From assembly GCA_002803225.1 (NCBI GenBank), contig NXFV01001225.1, positions 1 to 52,229 of the forward strand: a stretch of DNA of 52,229 bases, written 5' to 3'. Shown piece after piece: positions 12,426-23,039 of the stretch. Below the pieces are notes generated by a model that was not told where the DNA came from, searched no databases, and was given only the letters and a program-made list of their open reading frames with translations. Origin of the DNA: Gamarada debralockiae (taxonomy: Eukaryota > Ascomycota > Leotiomycetes > Helotiales > Hyphodiscaceae). The translations under genes were made by a program, and so were the position numbers. The stretch's first letter is position 1. Every line of letters begins with the position of its first letter.

Positions 12426-13088
12426 TTGTTATGCTGGCGCGGTGATGAGCTCAACCCGTCTGTCAGCTTTGCGCGGCGAGACAGCGTCGTCTTCGGGGGA
12501 TGAGGAATTGATTGTGGTCGGAGAGAAGAGAGAACAATGGATGCCCGGGATGTCGCGGAGAATATTGTATCATGAAGTCGGAGTCAGCTGAGTGATATTC
12601 TAATTTGTTTTGTTGACTGATGCCCGCTGACCTGACTTTCCCACAGCTAAACTTTCCAGGCTCCAGCTCGGATCGGATCAGGCTTCAAGGCCGAGAACAA
12701 TTGGCCACGTTGGCCGCTTTGGTCCTAGCGGATGAGCAGCGTTAGTACCAACGAATGCGCAATGACGCGTGCCACGTGGGTTCGACTTGTCTCAGTGTCG
12801 GTCCCCCCTTTTTGCGGCTTCTTTTGGAAAGGGGAGAATATGGGAGAACTGTACAAAAGTACTACCAATATTACCTGTACATCACCTTGTAATTAAGTAC
12901 TGTACTTCTTATTCCCTTCTCCGATCTCCACCGATCGTATGAACCCGAAGCGGCACATTGTCCGCTGTCATCCGCTCATCTCATCTTTCATGAACAAATG
13001 GCAAAACCTCGTTTGCTTTCCCAGTTTCCTTCTGAGTCGAGCTGTTTTAGTGTCTGGAGTCATTTGTTTCTAGTCGATCGTGTCGCTC
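12426..13088. promoter_or_regulatory. upstream region of EFR3, divergent from a decayed gene
   Basis: This 660-bp gap separates the EFR3 start (minus) from the start of a decayed plus-strand gene. It holds CACGTG at about 12774 (an E-box/Cbf1-like site) and pyrimidine-rich tracts near 12900-13060. No gene is seen in it. Confidence 0.4.
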
Positions 13089-14010
13089 ATGCCGTGTACT
13101 CCTCCTCAATCTCCTGTTTTCTTTTCCATCCGATCTCGAGTCGAGAGTTTCGACTGTCGATTTATCCCAGCAAGCACAAATTACTCGTGCCATCCAGTGC
13201 CTTCACCTTTTAGTCCCCAACGAATTGTGGATCTGATGCTCAAGCTCTACACCACCCTCATCAACATGGGCTACTTGGACACATCTGTATTAATCCAGGA
13301 ACCTCAGGACTTTTCACAAAAGCTATTGTCTCTTTAGGCCAGAGGATACTGCCTTGATATGGACCCTGTTGTTCTGGGTTTGGTGACGCCGTTTACCCTC
13401 CCTCAAGAATGTCCCGGGTGCAAGTGATCAAAGGATTGAACCTGGGATCCGAAGCATTAATCTGGCAGACAAAGTTTCGTTTGCACAGATTCCGTTAGAG
13501 TTGGGAGATGCAGACGCAGAATTGGCTGGAGAGTACCTTGAGAAATGGAGTTGCAGTTTGACGGATGGACATTGGGGGACATATATGATTCAAAATACAA
13601 GGACCGGTGAGTTAATTTCTTGTGAAGCTCCCACTCAATGACCTCATCATATTTGGGATGCCATTTTTCACGCCATGGAAATTTATGAAGCTGACATTTT
13701 CGTTCAAGTTGTGATCACTGAAGCACAATGGGAAACTGGAAATTCTTCTTAGCCCAAGCCACCCACCTGGAAGTGGTCCTTCCTACTACAACAATCAGCC
13801 TGCTGAGAGGGCAGATAATGTCTTGAATGAGTGGCTCGGAAGATATGAAGAGTTGGAATGGAATTCCTGGTCTGGTACAGAAGGGTGGCAAGAAGTTCTG
13901 ACAAAGAATAGATACGACCGCAGGCAGATAGAGAATGGGACGAAGGTGTGTGGCAGGTTAGTTCCCAATTTCCTTCATCTGACATTGAACCCAAATCTAG
14001 ATACTGTCTC
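13089..14010 (+). pseudogene. decayed gene of a fungal family of unknown function
   Basis: From the ATG at 13089 the frame is open to a TAG at 13335-13337 and contains LMLKLYTTLINMGYLD, which resembles the start of small ascomycete proteins of unknown function. Coding-like text continues past the stop (ARGYCLDMDPVVLGLV), then changes frame near 13400 to give LADKVSFAQIPLELGDAD and SLTDGHWGTYMIQNTRTG. A further frame change precedes PAERADNVLNEWLGRYEELEW at about 13800-13860. Short segments in different frames in the correct order are best explained by a broken gene. Unrecognised introns could explain part of the frame changes. Family resemblance is from memory of general pattern, not a search. 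Confidence 0.4.
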
Positions 14011-14829
14011 ATGTATTAACGGAGGTTCATTGTATAGTACGTTGATCTTAGAGAGATATACCTCGCCCATGGGTGGCCTCACAACTTCCAGAGAGTGGAA
14101 TTTCTTACTGCTTTAAAGGCATACAAGAAATGCCCAAGGTTGCAAGCCCAGGAGACAGCCGCTGCGCTCCATGGTCACAGCGATCTACGAATGAGAGACC
14201 CGTTATTTTTGGCCTCTGAGAACAACTTCCTTTTGCAGGGCGTGACACTCTGAGTGTCGAAGCTCCGTTCCCTCTGGAAAGAGCGGAAACGATGTGAATT
14301 GCAGGACTTTGCTCAAGTGGCAAGGGATAGATTCTCTATTTTTGTAGGCCCACCCATAGGAGCAGAGGAAAGTCCTGCATATAATATGAAGCCAGGAATG
14401 CTCTGGCCCTCGCCCTCGGCAGCGCTGAGTTCTTGCTCGTGCAATGACTTTCACCCTTTCTTTGTTCTGTGTTATTGCTCAAACGTTCATTGTTAATTCA
14501 AACAGCTTGTACAGTAGTGGTCGAAATCGGCTTCAGGTCCACACTCTATGTTTTTAATGTTTGAGCCAGTTCTGAGACAGATGCACTGGGGTATTTAGCG
14601 TGCCTGATAAGCACGAATAGCAGGTTGAAGGCAATTTTCGCCTGCACACCATTTGGCTCATTTGAGATGTAACACTTTGATTAGACTCTTAGGCTAGGCT
14701 GTCTTGTCTAGTTACTTCGGTACACTTTATAAATCCTCTGCCACGGTATCATGGTTGAGTTAGGAAAAAAGGAGAGACATGTGCATGGAAAACAAGACGT
14801 AAATATGATACCAACTGAAATTGGCAGAC
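14011..14829. other. intergenic; nothing supported
   Basis: Short frames only. The last part is the 3' flank of the minus-strand dehydrogenase. Confidence 0.4.
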
Positions 14830-15938
14830 TCAAATAAATCTAGGAATGCAACCAGGCTCCACCTTCTCCAGTTTCCCCGCTATACCTTCCCAAACTTCTT
14901 TCTGCATCTGTTGTCCATTCTCATCCGTCATCCATCGGGGCACATGATGTCTAAAGAATAAGTCAGTAGGTATCAGGGGTATGCCACGGGATGAAATCGC
15001 TTTACTCCTTTATAGCACAATCGGACAGATATTTCCCGTGCGAATCTACATCACATACGAGTGCGTGTAGAACGCTTCGACTGCCCATCTCCGCAGTCCG
15101 TCCGAGCAGAGTATTGAAAAGCTCCATTTTTGCCCATGTCTTGAAGGTAGCATGTCGAGTTAGGCCTGTCTTGCACAATCCGGGACTGATCATGTTAATG
15201 ATTACACCGGTTCGTTCCGAAGGGGCGAGAGCGGCCAATTTGCGAATGGCGTACATTTGCACGAGCTTTGTGACTCCGTATCTGAAGAAGACTCGTTAGT
15301 AAAAATCGAAGTAGTGGGATTGGCTGTACCAATAGTTCTTACCGCGCAGCCATATCTGCCCTCGACTCATCCGCCAACCCCCCAAATACATCGCCCCGGA
15401 ATCTTTCTAACTCCTTCTGGCGCTGGAAGCCCAACCCACTGACAACGAACACGAGCCGCGGCTGGATGTCGAAGCAACGCCCGCATTCAATCAGCTTAGG
15501 GAGTAGTAGAACACCTAGCAGCAACGTCCCAAAGACGTTGACAGTCGTGCTTGTCTCCATCCCTTCGGCGACAGTCCACTTTTCCAAGCCAGCCGCGGCA
15601 TTCTCTACCACGCAATCGATCCTAAGCAGCTCAGTCGTCGCTCTTTTGGCGAATGATTTGACAGAGTCGTACGATGCAAGATCGAGCGGCCAAACCTCAG
15701 CCACACCGTGACGACCGGTTGTCTTCTCTACGGTAGCCAGAGCTTCCGCACCGGCCTTGGCGGTACGGATTCCCATGATGACGCGGAAAGCGGAGGCGCG
15801 AACGAGATGTCGAGCAGTCTCGAGGCCAATGCCACTGTTGGCTCCTGTCACAATGAAAGTTTTGCCGGCGCAGTTCTCCCTTGTTACGAGGAGAGGTAGG
15901 TCACGCCTTTGTTCATAAATGAACTCCTTGAGGGGCAT
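14830..15938 (-). CDS. short-chain dehydrogenase/reductase
   Basis: Three exons read on the minus strand: 15938-15343, 15281-15006 and 14950-14830, giving 330 residues. Introns of 61 nt (with TACTAAC branch) and 55 nt keep phase exactly. The Rossmann cofactor motif TGANSGIG lies at residues 31-38, and the catalytic pair is Y200-GVT-K204. A Ser (VVSGLGF) occupies the usual active-site strand. The NNAG motif is altered to ENAAAG. Layout and length fit the retinol-dehydrogenase/WW-oxidoreductase-like SDRs common in ascomycetes, many of which act in secondary metabolism or lipid turnover with NAD(P)H. The substrate cannot be deduced. The neighbours do not form an obvious biosynthetic cluster. Confidence 0.88.
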
Positions 15939-16668
15939 ATTTATTTCTATTGAGAGGCTTTGGACAGTCGGAGAAAAGAGTTAGGCGGCGCAAAATTTAG
16001 CGACACTCAGGTTGATAGTCACAGTATTGAGGATCGAAGCCAACGATGCAAAGGGAATTCCGTTTATATGAGCATTCGAGATAAAAGACTCCGCCACTAC
16101 TAGATACGACAGGGTTCCCAATGTACGGCAGGCCGCCTGCTACAGGCAGCGTCTAGTCAACTTGGACTCAGAACCTTGACGGACCTGCAATTTCGGAACA
16201 TCGGGCTCACCAAACTACCCGAAATGCTGCTATCACTTACTTCTATAGCCATACTCGTGAGACTTGAGCAATGATCACCCTCTACTTGGTTGAAGCTAGG
16301 CACACTTGTCGGTGTTCGCTAACACCTTTTGCTGACCAATGAGAGCTTGTTTGCCTGATTTGGAATAGCCTACCTTGGCACATTCCACTTTGTCGCTGTC
16401 AGTGCCATGCTGCAAGGAATATTTTCTCTGCAGAATGAGGTGCTTTTGCTCTTATAACTGTTGCCCGCCTCAATGTAAAGTTATAGGAAGGGATTAGGTC
16501 GTATTGGAAAGCAAGTCAATAAGGAGTTTCTTCAGTAGTAGGGCTATCTGTTGGAACGTGACACCTGAGTCATAACCCACTTGGCCCTGTTGCCTAGGGT
16601 ATGAATCACTTCGCTGTATATATAGCCCTTAGATCACTACTCACTAAACGTTAAGCTGCTTTCACATT
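15939..16668. other. intergenic between dehydrogenase and regulator
   Basis: This is the 5' region of the dehydrogenase and 3' flank of the regulator. A TATATATAG stretch occurs at 16617-16625 on the plus strand but no plus-strand gene follows it. No gene is seen. Confidence 0.4.
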
Positions 16669-18275
16669 CTACAATTCTGATCTCGCAACACTATCTCCGC
16701 CGGTATGTCCTTTAGAACTGTCCGTAAAGGTCTCCCAGATTGCTTTTCCGGGTTTGTCATGGATGGGTTTGATCCAAGCAAATGAGATCAGAATGTCCCG
16801 GACTTCCGCCCAGCTGCTGAGTTCAAGTTGTTGGCAGATTCTGCTCAGGAGCGGCCGCATCCATTGATCGTGGTCTGCGTTGAAAATAGCAATCCCGCCA
16901 ACAAAAATGCACCACAGCATGAAACTGGCGTTTGTGTCTAAGCATGTAGTTTGCCTCATGGTGGTTCCCAGATTGCCTGAGAGTAGATTGTATCGTGTGG
17001 AATTGCCGCCATACTCCAAAAGCAATGTTGTTAAGAAGGTGATTAGCGTAAGCTGGCACAATCTGTCTAGGTTATTCGTGGCACGGGGTTCGTTGATAGG
17101 ACAGAAATGTAGAAGTCGATAACATAGTAATAATACCGCCTCCTGAAAGTCATGCCCATCCAGTTTTCTCTGTTTGCATGTTTTGTTGATAAGATCAGCG
17201 AGGTATGCTACGTCAATAGCAATGTCTGCGAGAATTGGACTTGTGAGTGTCATAGCAAACGCGACTGGACAGCCTTTATCAGGATCAAAGCTGCTGCGAA
17301 AGACTTTGAAGATTGTTCCAAGCGGTATCAAGTGTGAATAGAAAGCGGCTGCGGAGCCGTCTTCTAGAGCAAATGAAATGTCCAATCTTCCATCAAAATC
17401 AGCACTACACAAAGTACCATTGGCATTCGACTCACCTCCAAAGCTTTATCAATAACTCCCGGTTATCTGCAAGCTGAGATAATCCTCCGCGGAGGCTAAC
17501 CATTCGTTGGAGGCCTTGGAAATGGATGTGGCCTTTTGAATTATGTGCATGCACACGTTCGAAGAGGGTCAACGAGACGACGGATGCAATCGCTTGATCA
17601 GATAATGCATCATCAGCGGATAGCCTCTCATTGACGGAGTTGTATGCTTTCGTAATGTGAGTCAGAGCCCTGGAAGAAGGTTCACTATGGCCTCGATAGG
17701 AATCGACGAAAGAAGCGGAAATGGCGAGGGTAGAGTGGAAGTCTGATGCGGTGAGCTTTTGACTATAATTCGCAATATGATCGGCACCTACATGGGCGGT
17801 CAGTCGTTAGGTATTGCACCCAGATTGAGCCTGATATATCGATGGTGAGGCAGAATTCGAGCGGACATAATGCCTCCCTGATGGTCATAAACCCTGCGTA
17901 TTGTCGTGTTGAGCATCAACAACTAAGGAAACGAGTGCCTGGATGTGTCTTACAGCTGTGGACGAGATTCATGGAATGAGAATCCAACTGTTCGGCAAAA
18001 GAGATGAGGGTCAGATCGTTCCATAGCAGCCGTCTCAACCCAAGCATATACTTCAAGCCATGTACATTGCAAGATCGATCAGTTGCTAGGGACACCGCCT
18101 GCTCCTTCTTCTGCACTGGTCTTGTGCCTTTTCTAGAAGTGTACGTCCTGCCGGCAGTTTTGCCTTGCATAACATGGCTACGAATTAACTTGCGCCTCTC
18201 CTTGTCGTTCAGAGCATTATCAACGAATCGAAGGGGCATTGTTGCAGCTGCTATTGAAGGTCCAATGCTGTTCAC
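16669..18275 (-). CDS. Fungal_trans_2-type regulator lacking a zinc cluster
   Basis: Four exons on the minus strand: 18275-17954, 17893-17792, 17742-17436 and 17386-16669, giving 482 residues. The three introns are 60, 49 and 49 nt; each join restores a conserved family string: LVHS-WFMTIREALCPLEFC, then YLTTDRP-YFHSTLAISASFVDSY, then LIKLWR-LDISFAL. These match the pattern of the fungal-specific transcription-factor domain PF11951. The N-terminus (FVDNALNDKERRKLIRSHVMQGK) is the typical start of members that have no Zn2Cys6 DNA-binding cluster. It may therefore act through partners. An alternative start is the Met at 18239. CACGTGAC at 18431-18438 lies upstream. The last intron uses an AAG acceptor. 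Confidence 0.82.
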
Positions 18276-18899
18276 AAATCACAGCACTAGCACTCTCCAT
18301 AAGTAGATGGGAGAGTTGGTGTCCTAGGGCGGGTTAGGATTTTCAACGGGCTACTGTTAACTCAAGTCACATTCCGGCTAGTGACATCAGCAGCAACTGC
18401 CCTAGTCCTTAGGCAGCAATTTAAATTGCTCACGTGACACGAATAGAGCCGATATTTGCCGCAGAACAAGGGATGTGGTCTACTATCTGTTTTTCGATCG
18501 CAAAGTCGCATCGATTCGGAGGGCTTGCGCGCATCGAACGCGTCGAGGAGTGGCAACGGTCCCGTGCTTCCATCTCCACTATGGATTCTACATCAAATCC
18601 AAAAGAGGTTGTAAAGCCTATGAGGTCCCCCACACACGTCTATATTCACCAACAAAACTGGGAGAATCCACCAAGCTAGAGAAGGTCACACAGCAGGGTT
18701 TCGAAAGGTACGATTGGAAGACGGATCACAAGAAACGGGCTCCACAACCTTCGGAGGATATTGGATATTGAATACGCTTCACCGTAAGTCGGTGTATCAG
18801 CACCGGTTCCTGCGCATTGACTGTGCTTAGCTACTATGTTGTTTCAGGGCATCGGCGTGCGGAGAGCGCGTTACCAGTATAAAACCAATTCCTGCTTCT
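18276..18899. other. upstream region of the regulator; no gene
   Basis: Contains CACGTGAC at 18431-18438 and short chance frames. No gene is supported. Confidence 0.4.
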
Positions 18900-19176
18900 G
18901 TGACAGTTCTGGCAAATGTCACCTGACTACGCGCTCACTAGAACCGGCACCTGCCTATACTAGGCAGGCGCTGTATTTAAGACTAGAGTTCCCTTGAACT
19001 CTCTTGTTTCCCGCTTAGAATTCTTGTAGTAATACAGCACTTCGAGCAAGTGTCTCCCTCGTGAGATCCCCTTTGCCGAGCTGTCACAGCTTCTCGAGAC
19101 TAACCTTCTCTCTTTAGCATTGTATTCTCGAATATACGGAGTCCTACGATTCTATTCGCACTGTGCCGTGACAGTT
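18900..19176. mobile_element. possible solo LTR remnant
   Basis: The interval is bounded by identical 9-bp direct repeats GTGACAGTT at 18900-18908 and 19168-19176. Inside are an imperfect inverted repeat GCCTATACTAGGC, a TATTTAAG box followed by a CTCTTG/TTTC-rich leader, and a TG...CA layout (TGTGACAG to CCGTGACA). This is how the LTR of a Ty1/copia-type retrotransposon usually looks. No primer-binding site or internal region follows. The 9-bp repeats may be element ends rather than target duplications, which are normally 5 bp. Confidence 0.4.
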
Positions 19177-19345
19177 AAATCACAATTAATAAGCCTTTAC
19201 ACAAGTTCTTTGGAAATGAAATAAGTAGATTAAAAAGGTTGACTATAGGTAGCTATTTACATGTACATAGAAGTGAAAATACAGGGGGGAGGAGGTTGAT
19301 TCAATCTTCCAAGCAGTGCGAAAGAGAACCCCAAAGGATGTGCAA
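19177..19345. repeat. short AT-rich element shared with 37.97 kb
   Basis: A string starting GTAGATTAAAAAGGTT at 19225-19248, ending ACTATAG, closely resembles 37966-37997, which reads GTAGATTAGAATTAG, then AAAAGGTTAACTATAAG. Both lie in AT-rich surroundings and are probably pieces of the same decayed repeat. Confidence 0.4.
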
Positions 19346-20693
19346 TTAAGTGTTGCTTCTTGCTGCATCCTCATAACCCGGCAGCACATCATCTAGGTCA
19401 GCCTCCTCTGCGGCACTATTTTCTGGCCTGGAAGAAGAGTCGTATGTTGGTGGCAAGTGGCCATCAGGTTGGACAGCACTGGAAGATGAATATGCATTTA
19501 TACCTGAGAAGATCTCAACTTGAAAGCGGAGAGGGACGAATACAGTCTGTGCCTGTTCATCTGTTGTTAGAAAGAAGTCTCAAAAGAAAAAGGAAACTGG
19601 TATGTTGAACACATACTCGTGCATTCTGTGGCCCTCTGTACCCCAATCCGACTCCTGCCTCCAGGTCATATGTCCTTCTCAAATTACAAGTCTCAAATGA
19701 AGGTTCTACAGTGCTTGGTAATAGAAGGCGATCCCATAGCTTAGAGTCTAACAGCGTCTCCTTTTCCGATGGAGCCCAGAGAGGTATGGCTAGACTATCT
19801 AGGCTCAAGATTGTCCGAGTATTTGTCCTTACTCTTACTTCGTCACCGGCCCGAATCTCTGTAAAGTCAAATAGCCGGAGCTGCAGGAATGTGAGGTATA
19901 CTTGTTCTTCATTGTCATCCAATTTCCGTAAGATGATCCGCAGCGGGATGTTCTGGTTCCAAGTCAGAACTGCCGGACTTGGCAAGCGGGCATCGACCTC
20001 CCCTCGTGGGCCAGTCTGGAAAATGTATGGTCTGCGAGCATAGACCTCCTTAGAAGAAGTGAGGATTTTGGGTGGATCAAAAGGGATAAATCTGAAAGGA
20101 TGTTCAGATCTTTTGTTGCCTTTAAATCTTGTGGGGCGGTGGACAGTGACCTTTATGTAGTATCTGACCTCTGCGTCAATACCGAAGCCGGCTAGAGATG
20201 GTGGCAGAACTCTTTTGATATGTCGATATGGTAGTTTTGGTCGTCCTTCTACTTCCCAAAAGGTCTCGGGATTATAATTTGGATGATTTTGTTGAGATGG
20301 CAAATGTGAACACCCATTATCGAGTGGTATTTTAAACTTGAAGAGGTATTCGTGCTGCCCAGCTCTTAAGGTATATACGGGATCTGTCGCCTCTTCACCC
20401 CCTGCAGTCGAGTTTTGCGTTGGAAACACTTGACTGACTTCATATAAGATCTTGTGCTTCTCCGTTGCCGTTGCCGATCCCTGCCGTTGATCCTCTTTGG
20501 TCACTAGTGGAGGGTTCGAATGATAAAATGCCCCGGGTACCCTTGCAATGACCGATTTGCTCTCTCCTTCTAGCTTGACCACTATTGCAGATACACTTTG
20601 GTCGTGGCTAAGGCTCAGAACTATACGCCCGCCAATGGAGTCAAGATTTGTGTACAAGCGCTTGTGATCGTCGAGTTGAATTTGGACAGACAT
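19346..20693 (-). CDS. arrestin-like (alpha-arrestin) protein
   Basis: Two exons, 20693-19617 and 19552-19346 on the minus strand, joined across a 64-nt intron (GTATGT donor, TTCTAAC branch); 427 residues. The N-terminal half has the arrestin pattern: LDSIGGRIVLSL, SVSAIVVKLEGESKS, then HEYLFKFKIPL and VRYYIKVTVHRP. The C-terminal part continues as the second beta-sandwich. The last exon ends with a proline/acid tail containing LPPTYDS, a PPxY-like motif (PPTY) of the kind that binds Rsp5/NEDD4 ubiquitin ligases. In yeast such proteins couple plasma-membrane transporters to ubiquitylation and endocytosis. The acceptor could also be six bases further on (GCACAG) without loss of frame. Target transporters are unknown. 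Confidence 0.82.
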
Positions 20694-21833
20694 CTCGAGG
20701 GAGGGGAATATTGAGCGATTGAACTCTTCTAACGAAAACTACCAGAATTTGGGCCGCAAAGGAAACACGCTTGCGTATGGCGAAGCTTGTCTTACAAAAA
20801 GTTATCAAACACTAGGAGTTGAGTTGATATAGTATAATAAGCAAAAGGAACATGACAAAAGGTGGAAGATTTAAAAAGCTCGCTCCTTGGTTGTTGCCTA
20901 GACCATCCACCAATGGCAATCCCCAGCCTGGTTACACAATAAATGACCCCGCATTGCTTGTTCTGGGAGGTGCTGGTGTACGCCACAGTCGTCACTTCAC
21001 GTTTGGAAATTCCGTCTCTGGTTTGTCTCTGGTTTGTTTCTGATCCTCGCGTGAAATTGAACAAGCAATTGGTTCAATAATAACTTACCTTCGGTTCCAG
21101 GTACACATTACCGTACGCACCCGGAAGAGGGCCGGTGAGGCCGTGACTGCATTTTAGAGAGAAGATATCCAGGCCTCAAGAGCCCTATCGAGTTAAGGTT
21201 TCGCTCGTTGCGATTGAGGAGGTGCTTGAATCTTCGAAGGGTAAAAATGGGGCACCAGAAGGGACACACCAGAAGGGTACAACAGAAGGGGGATAAAATC
21301 TCTCGGCAAGGCCACACACAGATCGCAGCAGAACAGTGGCCGATCTGGACTTGAACGACAAATGACTCACTGGTCACACCACAGTCGGAGGGAAGCGCAT
21401 TTTAAGGTGGGGGCTGGATCGGAAACGTTGGGGGCTAAATGCGGCTCTAGCCACGTAATACAGCGCTCGAATCGCGCAAGATATCTTTGTGTGACAATGA
21501 CTCAGTTGTGGCAAATTTCCGAGCAGAGTTTTCTTATCGTTTGCGGGAACACAGGAGTCTTCCGCTAATGTAAGCTCCCGTCTAAGCGAGCCCCCTTTTT
21601 GGGCCTAATCACCACCTTTCGGGATTTCTTGTGCCCTGGCGGGGTTTGAATTGTTGCTCGAACCAGTTTCATGGATTGAAGGACAGATACATTGAATGAG
21701 TTATACTGTATTACGTAGATCTGCATACATCGGATTAAAAATGAAGCCTCATATCAATATCTTTGTTTCCTACCATCCATGTCAACCAAAGCCTCTCAAT
21801 ATATATTCTTGTCTCATTGAACTTCCCTCACCC
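20694..21833. other. intergenic; no supported gene
   Basis: Promoter side of the arrestin-like gene and 3' flank of the cupredoxin gene. Only short frames on both strands. Confidence 0.4.
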
Positions 21834-22562
21834 TCAAACCAAGCCCGCCCAAAATGCTCCAACTGCGACAAGTGCCGAAAGCCCACTCAACACCACATTT
21901 GCTCCACCTAGAGCCGACCCCTCACTCTTTCCCTGTGTTGGTGTTGGCGTTGCGCTTGGGGTGCTCGTTGTAGATGACGATGCGTTTGAAACCGTGGATA
22001 TGATACCGCCAGCGACGAATGGAGGATTAGTGCTATTGAATGTTGTGTTTGCGGCTGCTGCTGCGTAGGCGGGAAGAGACGGGCCTGATGCTCTGAAATG
22101 AGAATTTGCGTCAGCATTTTGCATTGTGAATTGTGGAGGCTTCACGGTTGAAGAAGGATCCAGTGCTAGTGTCGTATGGGACCAAATAAATGAAGGTATA
22201 GCTCACGGAGGGTTTACGACTCCAACCATTCCCAACTGGCAATGCATCCACTCAGAGCAATAATACCAAATAGGCTCCGTATCATTGACCGTCACAGTAA
22301 ACACTTGGTCAGATTCTCCAATCAAAGGAACGATGAAGCCGGAATAGAATGCGCCGTCAGAGTAGTTGCAAGGTGCGTCGAAGGTACCTCGCACGACATT
22401 ATGTTTGCCGGGGTAGAAGTGGAAGGTCAACGTGTCGCCGACTGCAGCGGTGGTGGTGTTGGGCGTGAAGGAGAGTCCGGTCTGCCCTGCGAGGATGTCG
22501 TGGTTTGCTGCGAGGGAAGGAGTGAGGAATGTGAGGAGAAGGGCGAAGACCTGATGATGCAT
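21834..22562 (-). CDS. secreted GPI-anchored cupredoxin-like protein
   Basis: Exons 22562-22207 and 22092-21834 on the minus strand, with a 114-nt intron; 204 residues. Residues 1-18 form a signal peptide (MHHQVFALLLTFLTPSLA). The cupredoxin fold is indicated by AVGDTLTFHFYPGKHNVV with H54 and by WYYCSEWMHCQLGMVG, giving C102, H107 and M112 as probable type-1 copper ligands. C65 and C108 could pair. A Ser/Thr-rich linker follows, and the C-terminus ends in a hydrophobic tail after GSALGG, fitting a GPI attachment signal. Such extracellular serine-rich cupredoxins are common in ascomycete cell walls and some are induced during host colonisation. No enzymatic activity is implied; copper binding is inferred from ligand spacing. 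Confidence 0.85.
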
Positions 22563-23039
22563 GGTGAATCGTCTGAGGTGGATAGATGGGCTGTGTTAGA
22601 TCTTAGGAAACAATCTTTGACTTTGAGAAATGGCATTGGGAGATGACCTTTATAAGAAGGCATAAATGGGAAATTGAAAGGAGAGCCTCACGGTAGAATC
22701 TGTACTCGCCTTGGTGCTTCATCGTAAGAATGATATGGATCGGATGAACTGAAAGCGGTTATGTTGAGAACGTGACCACAGATTGGGATTCAGTGCGTCA
22801 GTGTTGTGGCTAAGTCACGGTTCCGACTTCCGGAGATTGAAGGCTTTCGGCCCTGTCGGCGTCCTCGGGGTTTGTGCTACTCTCAGCTCTGCCGACAGCA
22901 ACGTTATCTGATTGGCTGCATTGAACGAGAAATAATATTTTATCGACTTCGATCAAATTAGAGCGCCAGACCCCTTTGATGTACTTAGCTGGACAAGTGT
23001 AAACACATAAACTCTTTGACAGAATATCGAAAATCTTCT
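22563..23039. other. promoter of the cupredoxin gene; 3' flank of the Zn2Cys6 gene
   Basis: No gene seen. A minus-strand frame at 22810-23052 overlaps the end of the regulator but has no family features. Confidence 0.4.
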
